Shown: positions 35,059-46,800 of the stretch, one piece after another
Layout: every line of letters starts with the position of its first letter
Position numbering within the stretch: position 1 is the first letter of the stretch
Origin: Phaeoceros laevis
Lineage: Eukaryota > Anthocerotophyta > Anthocerotopsida > Notothyladales
NCBI GenBank assembly: GCA_049999765.1
Contig: JBNGIQ010009080.1
Coordinates: 28,717-92,716 of the forward strand
DNA: 64,000 bases
Direction of reading: 5' to 3'
Made by a program: the position numbers and the translations under genes
The notes under the pieces: generated by a model
Database searches by the model: none
Told to the model about the DNA's origin: nothing
Seen by the model: only the letters and a program-made list of their open reading frames with translations

Positions 35059-36531
35059 TTTAATTCCGTATATGTAATTTTGTGACTCAAAGAGGCAATA
35101 CGACAAATCACTTGTATTGTTGGATATTGTGCATCACAATGGCTGGAGATGAGTTGACAAGTTTGGAGTTCATTAAAGAAGGGATTGGTAGACTCCTATA
35201 CCAATAAATGAATTGAAATGTACTGTGTCATTGTACAGTCTGATAGATGAGCTAGAGCTCTTTTAAACACTTGCCATCCCTCGAACGATTTTGAGTATCG
35301 GTTACACACCTAATTTATTGTCATCTGGGTTGCAGGTGGTAGATGCCCCAATTGTGAGATATCCCATGGTGGTTGTTGTCCTTGTACAGTGGCACAATAT
35401 ATGAATATCTTCCCCTCGTTATTCATGACCAATGAATAGTTCTTAAATTTACTATTTGAGAAGTGGGCTCTTTTTTGGCAGATCCATGTGCACTTGTGAT
35501 CAATAGAAGGTGACATTTACGAGGTTCAATAATTTGATGTGACTGGCAATTGAAAAATGTTGAGATGGTGTGATATGGTGTGTGTTACTTTGCTTTATCT
35601 TATTAAGTCTCATCTATGAGGTGCAGAAGAATTGTCATGACATATTGAGAAATACAAGCGAGTGCCTACCCATATTGATCATCTAGACTGCCGTGACCTT
35701 ACATTGCACTGATCCGTGACCTTACATTGCACTGATCTCGTGCATAGGTTGATAGTACATTGAAAGTAGGCAAACAACTTGTTTTGCAGAATGATCCTTA
35801 GTACATTTAAAGTAGGCAAACAACTTGTTTCGTAGTATGATCATTGGTGCTAGATTATAAACCATGGTGCGCAGCCCAGTTGGCGCAGCCACAACATGCA
35901 ATGCTTGAAGAGTGAGAGGATGGTTGAACCAAAGGCTTGGGCAACAGCCACCGTACCTCGGTATTCCACGCCTAAGGACCCGTTTCCTCTGGTAAGCCCA
36001 AGTAGCAGCAATGTCGATCTTTGTGTTTCAAACGTTTTGTGAAACGTTAAACACAATCTTCGCAACTAGTCTATAGCCGTTCGGTCGTACTGGAGTCGTT
36101 GTTTGGCGCCTGGTGCGTTCGCTGTTCAGCCTGCCACATCCGTCGCCAACAGGGATCCTGTCCGGGTCGAAGGCCACATCAGCCAACGGCGGCACAAACG
36201 GACGGGGGTGTGCCCTGCAGTCCGAACCCTGCTCCACCGATTCAATGCAGCACGGATTTTTCCAATTTCATGATCCAACTCACATGCAAACCAGATCCAA
36301 AGGTCAGCTGATCGCATGTTGAGACTCCATGTCTCTCGTTTGTTACTTCCCAAGTATTATCTGACCTTCATCCTGTAGTGATTCCCCTCGTTAGTGCAAA
36401 ATCAAATACTGGAAGCGAAGCTCAAAACAACGCACTGAGTGAGAATGTTGTAGCTGGGAATGACCCCGTCGGTATTGAGGCAAACGCAGCAATGGAGCTA
36501 TCTTTCAGCTTAGCCATGGCTACCATCCGTT
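35059..36531. other. Intergenic region with short duplications
   Basis: No gene recognised. There is a short repeat of GTGACCTTACATTGCACTGA (about 35694 and 35716) and a 46-bp duplication around AGTACATTxAAAGTAGGCAA (35754 and 35800). The last part may be the 5' UTR of the PPR gene. Confidence 0.5.
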
Positions 36532-39500
36532 ATGGTACTGCGGGCTGCCAAGACGCGAGTGCAGTATCTGCGGTCCATCACAACCTTTCCAAGCTGGCAT
36601 TGTCAGAGTCCTGTGCTTGCAGCGTCTGGTACAAGAAACACGAACTATGGTTCAGATCCCGGTGGCGGTTCTTCACAGAGACAGAAACTATGGTTGGAGG
36701 CTCTTTTGTCAAATTCCTCAGAATGTTGGAACAATGGAGTGGGCGCGGTATGGCCGCTTCTTTCAAATTGTCGCCTTTTAGTGTCTTATTAGTATTGCAC
36801 CTGATGCTATTTGATTGGAAGATCGAGATTGCTGACGCAGATTCTATTGGGCTTGCAGCTACTCACCTGGCACCAATTCTTTCAGGACAAGAGGGATGCA
36901 AGGGCCCTGTGGTTGAACAACCTGTCCAAGCCCCGGGTACCAGCTTTGGGTGCGGGTGGGGCAAAGTGGTTCTCGTCAGTGCGGTCCTGTAGACGAAGTG
37001 ATGAAATTGCAAGTCTTTGCAAAGAAGGACAATTGGACAGGGCGGTGGATGCCCTATTCTGCATGGACCAGCAAGGCGTTGTTCCGTCAGTTGAAAGTTA
37101 CAGGTGTCTTCTGAGTGCTTGCACCGAAAAGAAGGCCCTCTCTGAGGCCAAGCGAGTGCATGCTCATTTGGTAAAGCATGGCTTGGAGTCAACCAGGTAC
37201 CTCGGCGAATCTGTGGTTAAAACGCTGGTCAAATGCGGCAGCCTGGGAGATGCTCTCCAGGTTTTTCAGAGGTTGCAAAAGCGAAGTGTTGTCTCCTGGA
37301 CATCATTAATCTCGGCTTACACTGACACTGGACAAGGTCAGGAGGCTCTAAGAGTTTACCAATGGATGCTAGTGGAAGGGGTGCCACCAAATGCATATAC
37401 CTTCGTCAGCTTACTCAAAGCTTGCAGCGGCATGGCTGATCTGGAAGAAGGCAAGCGCATTCATGCAGAGGCTGTGAAGTATGGGTGTGGATCGGACTTG
37501 TTCGTGGGTAACTGTCTAGTAAACATGTATGGGAGTTGTGGAAGCATTGCAGATGCGCAGAAGGTGTTTGATGGGTTGGCCGAGCGAGACACAGTCTCAT
37601 GGAATGCGATACTGGCAGCGCATGTCCTGAATGGCCAAGCAGATAACGCTTTGCTGCATTATGAACAAATGCAGGAGGAAGGTGGGAGTCCAAACAGTCG
37701 AACCTTTTTGAATGTGCTTTTAGCAAGTGGGATGCTTGCAGACAAAGAACAAGGTGCTGCTGTAGATGGCCAAACCGTCAATGTCAAGTCTTTCCAAATA
37801 GGGAAGGTGGTTCATGCGGAGGCCTGGAAGAAGGGGTGCGATGATGATGTCTTTTTTGGTACCACCCTCGTCAGGGTGTATGGCAAGTGTGGGAGCATCC
37901 TGGATGCACAGAATGTGCTTGATAAACTGACAAACCGTAATGTGGTTTCGTGGAATGCAATGCTTGCTGTTTGTGTTGAGCAATATCACGCCGTGAAGGC
38001 TCTCCATCTGTACGATGAGATGTTACGTGATGGTTTAAAACCAGACCCCGGAACGTTTGTCAGTGCAGTCCAAGCTTGTAGCATGTTAGCAGAGAAAAAA
38101 GCCAATGTTGTCGAAATGCAATTCTCCAAAGTAAATTCTCTTGAGAAGGGGAAGATCCTACATGCGTACGCCTGGAGCAAGGGATATGAGTCAGATGTCT
38201 TTGTTGGTAGTTCCCTTGTCAGTTTGTACGGAAACTGTGGGACTACTGCTGATGCGGAGCATGTATTTAGTAGGCTGCTGGAGCAGAATGTTGCGACTTG
38301 CAATGCAATGCTTGCAGCTTATGTCAAGGAGAGCCAAACAGAGAAGGCCTTGCAGCTGTATGAACAGATGCACCAGGAAGGCGTTAGTCCAGATGTTTCG
38401 ACCCTTTTGAGTGTGCTCCAAGCTTGTGGTATACTTGCTGAAAAGGAAGTCCCCTCGGTAGTGGGACAATACATGAAAGTGAAATCGCTTAGTAAAGTAA
38501 AGGCTATACATGCACATGGTCGAAAGAATGGCTATGATTCAGATGCCTTTCTTAGTAACACGCTTGTCAATGTGTATCGAAAGTGCGGGAGTGTTTCGGA
38601 TGCACAAAATGTGTTTGATGCTTTGTCTGGACGTGATGTGGTATCATGGACTTCTATTCTTGCTGCATATGTTGAGCATGGCCAACCAGAGAAGGCTTGG
38701 CAAATGTATGAGAGAATGCGGGAGGAAGGTGTGAGTCCGGATACTTGGACGTTTGTGAGTGTGCTCCAAGCATGCGGGATGCTAGCAGGGATGAAAGAAG
38801 AGCATGCCGATCTGCAATCTGCCAGAATAAAGTTCCTTGAAAGGGGGAAGAAGATTCATGCTGACGCTTGGAGGAAGTGGTATGACAACAATGTATTTGT
38901 TGGCAGTACCCTTGTCAGCATGTATGGGAAGTGTGGGAGCATTGACGATGCAAGGAATGTCTTTGATGAGATGCCTGAGCGGAATGTGGTGTCGTGGAAT
39001 GCTATGCTTGCAGCTTATATTGACCAACACGAAGCAGAGAAGGGTTTGCAGATGTATGAACAAATGCATGAGGAAGACATTAGTCCAGATGCTTGGACAT
39101 TTGTGAGTGCTTGTCAAGCTTGTGGCATGGTAGCAGAGGAGGCCAAAGACATTCTGTCTCTCAAAATGATGAAGTATTTGCAACAGGGTAGGGCAATACA
39201 TGCTCACGCTTGGTTAAATGGGTATGAGTCAGAGGTCTTTGTTGTCAGCACACTCATTAGTATGTATGGCAGTTATAGGTTCCTCACTGCTGCACATTGT
39301 CTCTTCAATAATTTCTCAGGGTCCAACGTGGTGGTGTGGAATGCGATGCTCATGGCGTACGTTGAGCAGCGCCAAGCAGAAAATGCTTTCCAGCTCTATA
39401 GACAAATCTGGGAAGAAGGCGTGAGTCCAGATGCTTGCACATTTGTCAGTTTGTTCCAAGCTTGTGGCATTCTTGCTGAGGAGGAAGAAGGTTTTGCGGT

Positions 39501-41427
39501 AGATGGGCATATTATGAGAGTGAAGGCTTTGGAAAGGGGGAAGGCCATACATTCAAGTGCCAAAAGGGAGGGCTATGGTTCAGACGTGTTTGTTGGTAGC
39601 ACACTCGTTAGTATGTACGGGAAGTGTGGGAGCATTGTTGATGCCCAAAGAGTTTTTGACGGGTTGACCCATCCTGATGTGGTGGCATGGACAGCAGTGC
39701 TCTCAGCATATATCGAGCAGGGTAAGGCTGAGGGCGCTTTGCAGATTTACGACCAAATGCAGCAGAATGGTGTGACTCCAGATGCTAGGACCTTTGTGGG
39801 TGCCCTCCAAGCATGTAGCATGCTAGCTGAGAAGGATGAAGATGGGATAGATGTCCCACCTAGCAAGCAGAGTTGTTTATTGAAGGCTAATCGTATATAT
39901 GCTGATGCACAGAGAAAGGGTTATGGTTCTGATGTGTTTGTCTGTAGCACCCTCCTCAGTCTGTATGGGAAGTGTGGAGACCTTGTGGGGGCCCGAGCGG
40001 TCTTTAACAGTGTGCGTGAGAGCAGCGTGGTGTTGTGGAATGCAATGCTTATGGCTTATGTCGAGCAGGAGGAAGGCACGAAGGCCTTAGAACTGTACAG
40101 TCAAATGCAAAAAGAAGCCATCAGTCCAGTCGCTCGGACTTTTGTATGTTTGTTCCAAGCGTGTGGTCAGCTTGCAGCGAAGGAAGAAAGTTCTGTTTCT
40201 GATGGGGCATCCATCAAGGCAAAGTCAATGAGAAGAGGCAAAGCTTTACATCTAGACGTCGAAATCAGGGGTTATCAGTCTGATGTGTTCGTAACAAATT
40301 CACTTATCACCATGTACGGGAAGTGCGGAAGTACTGTTGACGCTTGGAATGTGTTTGATGCGTCATCTCAGAAGGATGTGGTATCATGGAATGCAATGCT
40401 AGCTGTTTATGTGGAGCATGGCAAAGGAGAAAAGGCTTTTGATCTCTTCAGAAAAATGCAGCAAGAAGGCCCAGGTCCAGATGATATCACACTTGTCTGC
40501 ATCTTGCAGGCATGTAGCAAGACAGGAAGCTTGGCGATTCTTCGGCACATGCATCACAATCTTATCTCCATTGAAAGACACCCTACTCCTGTTGTAGCAA
40601 GTGCTCTCATCCACGCATATGGGAGATGTGCCAGCATGGTGGATGCGCAGGCTGTGTTTGATGCGCTTCCTGATACTGGTGTGGTGTCATGGAATGCAAT
40701 CATTGCTGGTTACGCTCGACAGGGAGACTGTATGGCAAGCCTGCAACAGTACGAGAAAATGCAGCTGTCAGGTGTGCATCCAAATGGAGTCACATTCATC
40801 TCACTTCTATCTGCATGCAGTCATGCAGGTCTGGTGGACAAGGGTGTTGAGTACTTTGAATCCATGAGCAGAGATCATGGCGTAACTCCAGGGATTGAGC
40901 ATTACGTGACTATGGTGGACCTTCTTGGGCGTGCGGGATGCTTTGCGATGATTGAGTACCTGATGTCCTCGATGCCTATGCAGCCCAGTCTGGATTTATG
41001 GTTGTGTCTGCTGGGTGCCTGTAGGAAGCACGGCAAGGTCGTGCTGGGAGAAAAGGCCTTCGATTGTGCAGTTTCTTTACAGCCCACACATGCAGCTGCC
41101 TATGTGTTGATGTCAAACATTTACGCTGATACCGGACTTCTGGATCTTGCAAGTGAAGTGAGACAAAAGGGTACCCGGAAGACGCCTGGGCAAAGCTGGA
41201 TAGAGTGTGAGGAGGAAGTGAGCAGCTTTTTGGCCGGAGATGCTGAGCACCCACGACATGAACAAGTCTATGACCTGTTAAAAAAGGCAAACTCAAAGTT
41301 GAAGTACGAGGAACATGCTCCAGATGCTTATTGTCTCATGAGTGGTAGAGGCGAAGCGGAGGACGAAGAGAAGTGGAAAGGTCAAAACAGCCTTGCTGTG
41401 TCCGAGATTTCGTTTCCATACTTGTAA
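36532..41427 (+). CDS. Very long PLS-class pentatricopeptide repeat protein, E/E+ subgroup
   Basis: The main exon reads without interruption from about 36886 to 41427, but has no ATG before the repeats. I therefore join it, in phase 0, to an exon 36532-36747 that starts with an Arg-rich, organelle-targeting-like sequence (MVLRAAKTRVQYLRS); two other in-phase acceptors exist at 36841 and 36859. The product is about 1,585 residues. Eleven PLS triplets are countable from the recurring (V)VSWNAML-type motif. Most intermediate repeats carry an extra 12-16-residue insert before GKxxHA. The C-terminus has E-type motifs (LWLCLLGACRKHGKVVLGEK, GQSWIECEEEVSSFLAGD) and no DYW deaminase. Such proteins select C-to-U editing sites in mitochondrial or plastid RNA and recruit a DYW protein in trans (family knowledge). 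The target is unknown. Confidence 0.9.
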
Positions 41428-43845
41428 GCCCACTGCTGAAACAGTAACCTGAAAGCCTGTTTCCATACTGAAAGCCGGTAAGCCCACAGCAGTTACAAAG
41501 CCTTATCACCATCCAACCTGTTGCAACTTATATCTAGGTAGCTCATGACAAACCATAGCTAATCGTATCCCATTTGTAGGCATGATTGTAGCTAATTGTG
41601 TGCCTTTTGCAAGCATGTGCCAATGTTGAAGACCATCAAGTAGGTACACACACAGAGTAGGCGCACCCACACAAGGTAATGAATTCTCTGAGTACAAGTG
41701 CATGATGGACATGTCATGTATGCAAAGTGCGCAAGCCTAGAGGATCACATGTAGTATTATTAAGTGGTGGCAGGGAATGACTTAGTAGTAGGATATAGCC
41801 TTGTCTTCCAATCCCCAGGACTACCTACAATACTTTTGTAAAAAAAATTTTCTTTTTCATCCATTCATGACCAATATTGTGTCTTGTAGCATTTGCTCGA
41901 TTACAAAATATGGTGCAAATGGAGGTGAACTAGCTAGTATATACATGAAAGTTAACTTCGATCATTTATAAACCATACATCTGATTCATGAAATCTTATA
42001 CAACGGTAGACCATCACAGATGCACAAACGATTTCGTCAACATGGAACTGGTTCATTGAAGCTCGACGAGAAGTCATCCAAGATGAAGTTCTTTGGAGAT
42101 TGTTATGCTCTTCAAAAAATAGCTCCTCTAAGCTTGGTGCTCAAAAGATCGAGCAACATTCTTAAATTTTATCCTTTGCCCTTGAACAAATGGCTCCTNN
42201 NNNNNNNNGTACCATCTTTGTTTGTTTTGAGCACATTAGCAATTCGCACACTTAATTAATGTGATTGTCTTGCAATTTTTAATATGTAGGTTGTATAAGC
42301 AAAACAGAACAACCATCACAACCACCACAACCACCACAACCACCAAGGAAAAGGTGCAAGGCAAAGGATAATCCCGAAGAGCAGTAGCCTTTGGGTAATG
42401 ACCTGTCTAGCTATTTAGAACACGATCGCCGTGGTAGCTAGTTCTCTGGAAGAACTAATCGAAGTTACACGGAGTCATGTCTCCTATACAATATTGGTGT
42501 GACCATGGTTGTATTCAGAAATGATCAAAACCACTCCTATCCCGATTTTAGGATTTTTTCAAGCGAGTATTACATTGTAGTACTTATGTACCAAAGATGT
42601 CATGAGTTATAATAGCCTAGAAGTAATTGATCTAGCTTGATCTAGCCTGCTTTGAAATCCTTAAAGCTAAAAGACATGGCGCCGCTATGCCATTTAGTGT
42701 ACACGAAAAATAATAATTTGTTCAAGAATGCAACACAATTCATACTGCATTTAATTAATCAAATTTGTGGTGGGCACCTCCAACCATATGCTCGTATGCT
42801 CGGCATACTTGGCCAAAAACAATTATTTCTTTCCAACATGCTCTAGAGTCTAGAGCTTGAAGTATGCCAAAAACAATTATTTCTTTCCAACTTGCAGAGC
42901 TTAGTAGCCGCCACGTAGGAAAGGGCAAATTTTTTACTACGTATACCACGTTAGAAACGTAGCATTCGAATTCCCTGTGAGGAGACGGTGTATGTTCCCC
43001 GGAACACAGACCAGCCACCAGCCCATAGCTTACCGCTGTGGGCTTAATAGAGTCCGCATAGAGATGCCGGCATACGAAATCGTTCAGTGCTGGTGTGCTG
43101 GTGGTTGTAAAACACCTGTAGCGGGCCACACGATGCAAATACCCGAGTCGAAAGGAGGTAAAAATGATTTTCACTTTAGCTAACGGGCAAACTGAGGGCA
43201 GGGCTTGGCTATTCTCGAAGTTCTCAAAGGCAGTTAGGAGGGTAGGTAGCTCTTTCGCAGGTTTGATAGGTTGCATGTAGCTGAGGCACTAGGCCCTGAA
43301 TTAGGTGAAGATGTCAGGCAGGGGTTTTAGGGGAGCTGGTGGCAAGAGCAGGGCCAGCAAACACGAAGTAGTGTGATTCAGATCTGCAATATTCCCTTGG
43401 CAGTACCGAGCCTCCCGTTGTCACAGTGTCACTTGCAATGATTGTGGAAAATAATCAAACCGGCTATTCATGAACTCGTGAGAACAACCCCACTCCAGGA
43501 CGAGGATTCACTAACCAAAACACTGCTACAAGAGAGGAAGAGTTTGGATTTCCAGCTTCTGGGAACCCAAACTTTGCTGTCCAACGGAATTACCGGTCAG
43601 TTCTGGGTCTGCAATGCCGAAGACCAAACTCCACCCTCCACCTTTTTGCATGGTGTCCCTGGGGTGCTGTGCCACTCTTATTACACCATTTAGCCGTTAT
43701 GCCCAAGGGGTACTGCAAATGCAGCGTAAGCGTAAAATGAACGCACTGCAACCGTTGAGTGTTGGGATGAAGTTCGTCTTTCCCGCCACCGGGAAGCCCA
43801 ATTACGTCCTCCTGGCTCCAGAAGTTGTGAGCCCAGGCAGAGAGG
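41428..43845. other. Intergenic region with small gap and repeats
   Basis: No supported gene. It contains a 10-N gap at 42199-42208, a CAACCACCA microsatellite near 42315-42345 and a short repeat of AAAAACAATTATTTCTTTCC at about 42816 and 42870. An open frame around 42020-42400 (Lys-rich, ending in Gln-Pro repeats) is broken by the gap and not recognisable. The last part may be 5' UTR of the RDR-like gene. Confidence 0.45.
42199..42208. other. Assembly gap (10 N)
   Basis: Ten unknown bases inside AT-rich intergenic sequence. Confidence 0.99.
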
Positions 43846-46800
43846 ATGTGGAGCCCTGCCGTCCTTCCCATCGAAGTGGAGGAGGAGCTACAGCGCGTGG
43901 CGTCCAAAAGGCAGACAACCGCGGACAACGTGTGTCGAATGCTGTTGCAACCACTATCTATTGGGCAGAGTTTTCAGGCATTATCCCAGGCTGGAGCTTC
44001 AGACTCTCCTCTCCAGGAGTTGTCGCCTATACTGAGGTCCATCGTCACCACCTTGTTGGGTGGCGGGCACTCCCAAGCTCAAGCGCCATGGCTAACTCCT
44101 GGCCAGGATCTTTCCGGCGTCACAGGCAGCTTTGCTCAGCTGGGAATTCAAGACCAGCAACAGCACAGCTTTGCGCAGCCCACACTAGCTCCGGCTCAGT
44201 TGGGACCAACTCTGGCACAGCACATGCCATGGGCAGCTCCAGCGCAGATGGCGCCAGCTCCGGCACAGCACATGCCATGGGCAGCTCCAGCGCAGATGGC
44301 CCCAGCTCCGGCACAGCTTTCACCAGCGTCAGCCCAGCTCACGCCTGTTGCTGCGGCACAGCTTTCGCCAGCTCCAGCACAGCTCACGGCAGTTCCGGCA
44401 CAGCTCCCGTCGTCTGCAGCAAAGCTGACGCCTGCTGTGGTACAGGCGCTTGTGAGGGTAGCGGATAAGAAGCAGCTCGAAGTGGATGAGTGGTGCATAG
44501 AGGAACTTGTTCCTCTTGCCGAGGCCGATGCTTTGGAAGCGTCGAGAGCAATCGAACGCGTTCGCAAACCTGTTGCGTATCTGAGTTCGTACCTGGCCGC
44601 GGTGATCAAGAGACTAAGTCGTGGTGGTGATGACAGTCCCAGACGATGGCAGGCGCCAAGGCGGGGCAGTGCAGTAGTGCCCACAACTCCTCCAATTGTC
44701 AGGGGACAGGATGAGGAGCCTGCCAGCACTTGGAGGCAGCCCCAGAATTCCCCGGCTAGTTCTGCTGCTAATAGTACTGGTCACGAGCAGGTGCAGGTTT
44801 CTTCTGGCAGTACTACTTGCAAGGCCGATGTGAGGCAGTCGCGAATTCATCTACCACAGCTAGTTCAGGAAGCCGTGGACTATCTATGTTTCAGCAGGAA
44901 CCAGGTCCTTGACGACCGTGTTCAAGAAGAGCTGGCAGCTGTCGGAGAACACCAAGCACTGTATGTCCTGGCTCGGGTGGATGAGACTCAAGACATCAAG
45001 AGCCTTTCTTCCCTCACCTCGTTCTGGCTGAGGGAAAAGCTTCCGCCCTCCAGCAGCACTGTTTGTGATGTCAGTAAGGATCCGGATGAGGATGACTGGT
45101 TTGAGCCAGAGCAAGCTCTCCGTCCACTGGACTTCGGAGACTCGGATGACCAGGCCCCCCTTCTGCGGGATACATTCGATGCTTTCTTCAATGGCTCACG
45201 TCCTCATACTCGGCATCTACCAAGTGGGTGTGCTGTGAGTTTGCTCAACATTTGCTTTTCTACTGCATCCTCTCGATTTTCTGTTTCAACAGTTGGTTGT
45301 CACTACAAGCTCTGGATCGCTCGTGCAGCTGGGCAGACGAGGATGCCAAACAGCGAGGAAGATCGGGCGCTGGGAAATCTTGAGTTTCGGAAAAGAAGTT
45401 TGGTTTTACAGCTCACAGCCAACGCTCCAGAGGACCTGAAGCTGCTGACCGCTCACGACTTGGAGGAGTTTAGAGAAGTGCCATTCGACAAAGAAAAGTC
45501 TTTCCTAACTAGTCTTGCAGCTGACAGGAAGATCGTACCACCTGCAGACATGTGGTCACGCAATTCCAGTGAACTGAGCATTCTCGAGTGCACCATTCTT
45601 CCAGATGGTCATTGCACCTACCAGGTTGGTTGCATTACTTGGTTGATTTACTTGTCTTACGGAGCATCAATTTCGTGGATGCCTGCTACTGCTAAGACCA
45701 CGTAGTCGGCACCCTGCATCCTGACCATTTTGAACGGGGGTGTTGATCCTAAGATGCTGGCCTGTAGTTGCCGACGGCAGCGATGGCAGCAGCCGTTTTG
45801 GCATCAGTGACATAACCAAGGGAGCTGATAAGCTTGTGGAACATACTGCAGGGAAGGACTCCGGTCCCTGCAGAGACCGCTTTGCTGCGCACGCTCGGGG
45901 ACAGAGTCTTGCTAGTGAGGTCTGATAAACTTACCAGTACAGCCAATGACGTGAGGGTGTGCTCCAAGGTCCTGGAGAATGGAATCTCTCTCGGATTCAG
46001 ACACTACCAGTACTTCAGTGAGTAGCTTTCTTCTTTTTCTCTTCTTCAGCACTTGCCTTGCTCTTACCAACTGACTCTAGTGTCTTTGGACAGTACACAA
46101 AGATCCCAAGGACAACAAAAAAACCAAGGGGGGAAAATCCGAGAAGTTGGGATCGCCTTCGGTAAAGTGTTATTTCGTGTGCCTCACGTCCTATGCTGCA
46201 GCGGTCAGTTTCATGAATGTCAGCAACATCAGGGACCTCCGGAACTATTTTTGTCACATAGAAACAACTCCCAGCATTGCCAAGTTCATCACCAGGTTGC
46301 AACTTTTGCTATCAAAAACTGTACGAGCTCCTATTGACGTGTCACCGGAGAAACTTGTGGAAGTTAAGGAAGATGTGGAGTATAAGGTAATGAGCTCCCT
46401 TTGAAAAAGTTGCACTACATTGCTGGCACCTGCATGTATTCGTGTTTCCAGCAGGCCTTGAGAAAAACGTCAATTGTTCTGTTCAGGACTCTCATGGTAG
46501 AATCTCCCGCGCCACCGATGGGGCTGGACTGATATCCTTAGATCTGGCTATGCGCCTGCCAGCTTCCTTGCTCAAAGGGCAAACATATCAAGACTCCAGT
46601 CGACCTGAGGTAGACTGACCTGTTCGGCTCTAAACAGCATAGCCTCATTGTGAAAGATGTCTGCCTAGTGGTGGGAATGATCTTCTAATCTTGTGCTCCT
46701 GTTCTCCCTTCTTCAGGACGATTTCCCATTGTTGTCACAGGTCCGCGGATTTGTAAGAGGACAGGCTATCAAAGGCACACTGTTGGCAGTGAACAATGTG

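Noticed and set aside
42310-42345. CAACCACCA short repeats as a possible CRISPR-like or regulatory array
   Set aside because: A simple microsatellite of three or four 9-bp units without spacers; the genome is eukaryotic.
42755-43276. 173-codon minus-strand open frame
   Set aside because: No recognisable domain; part of it comes from a duplicated AAAAACAATTATTTCTTTCC segment. Probably chance.
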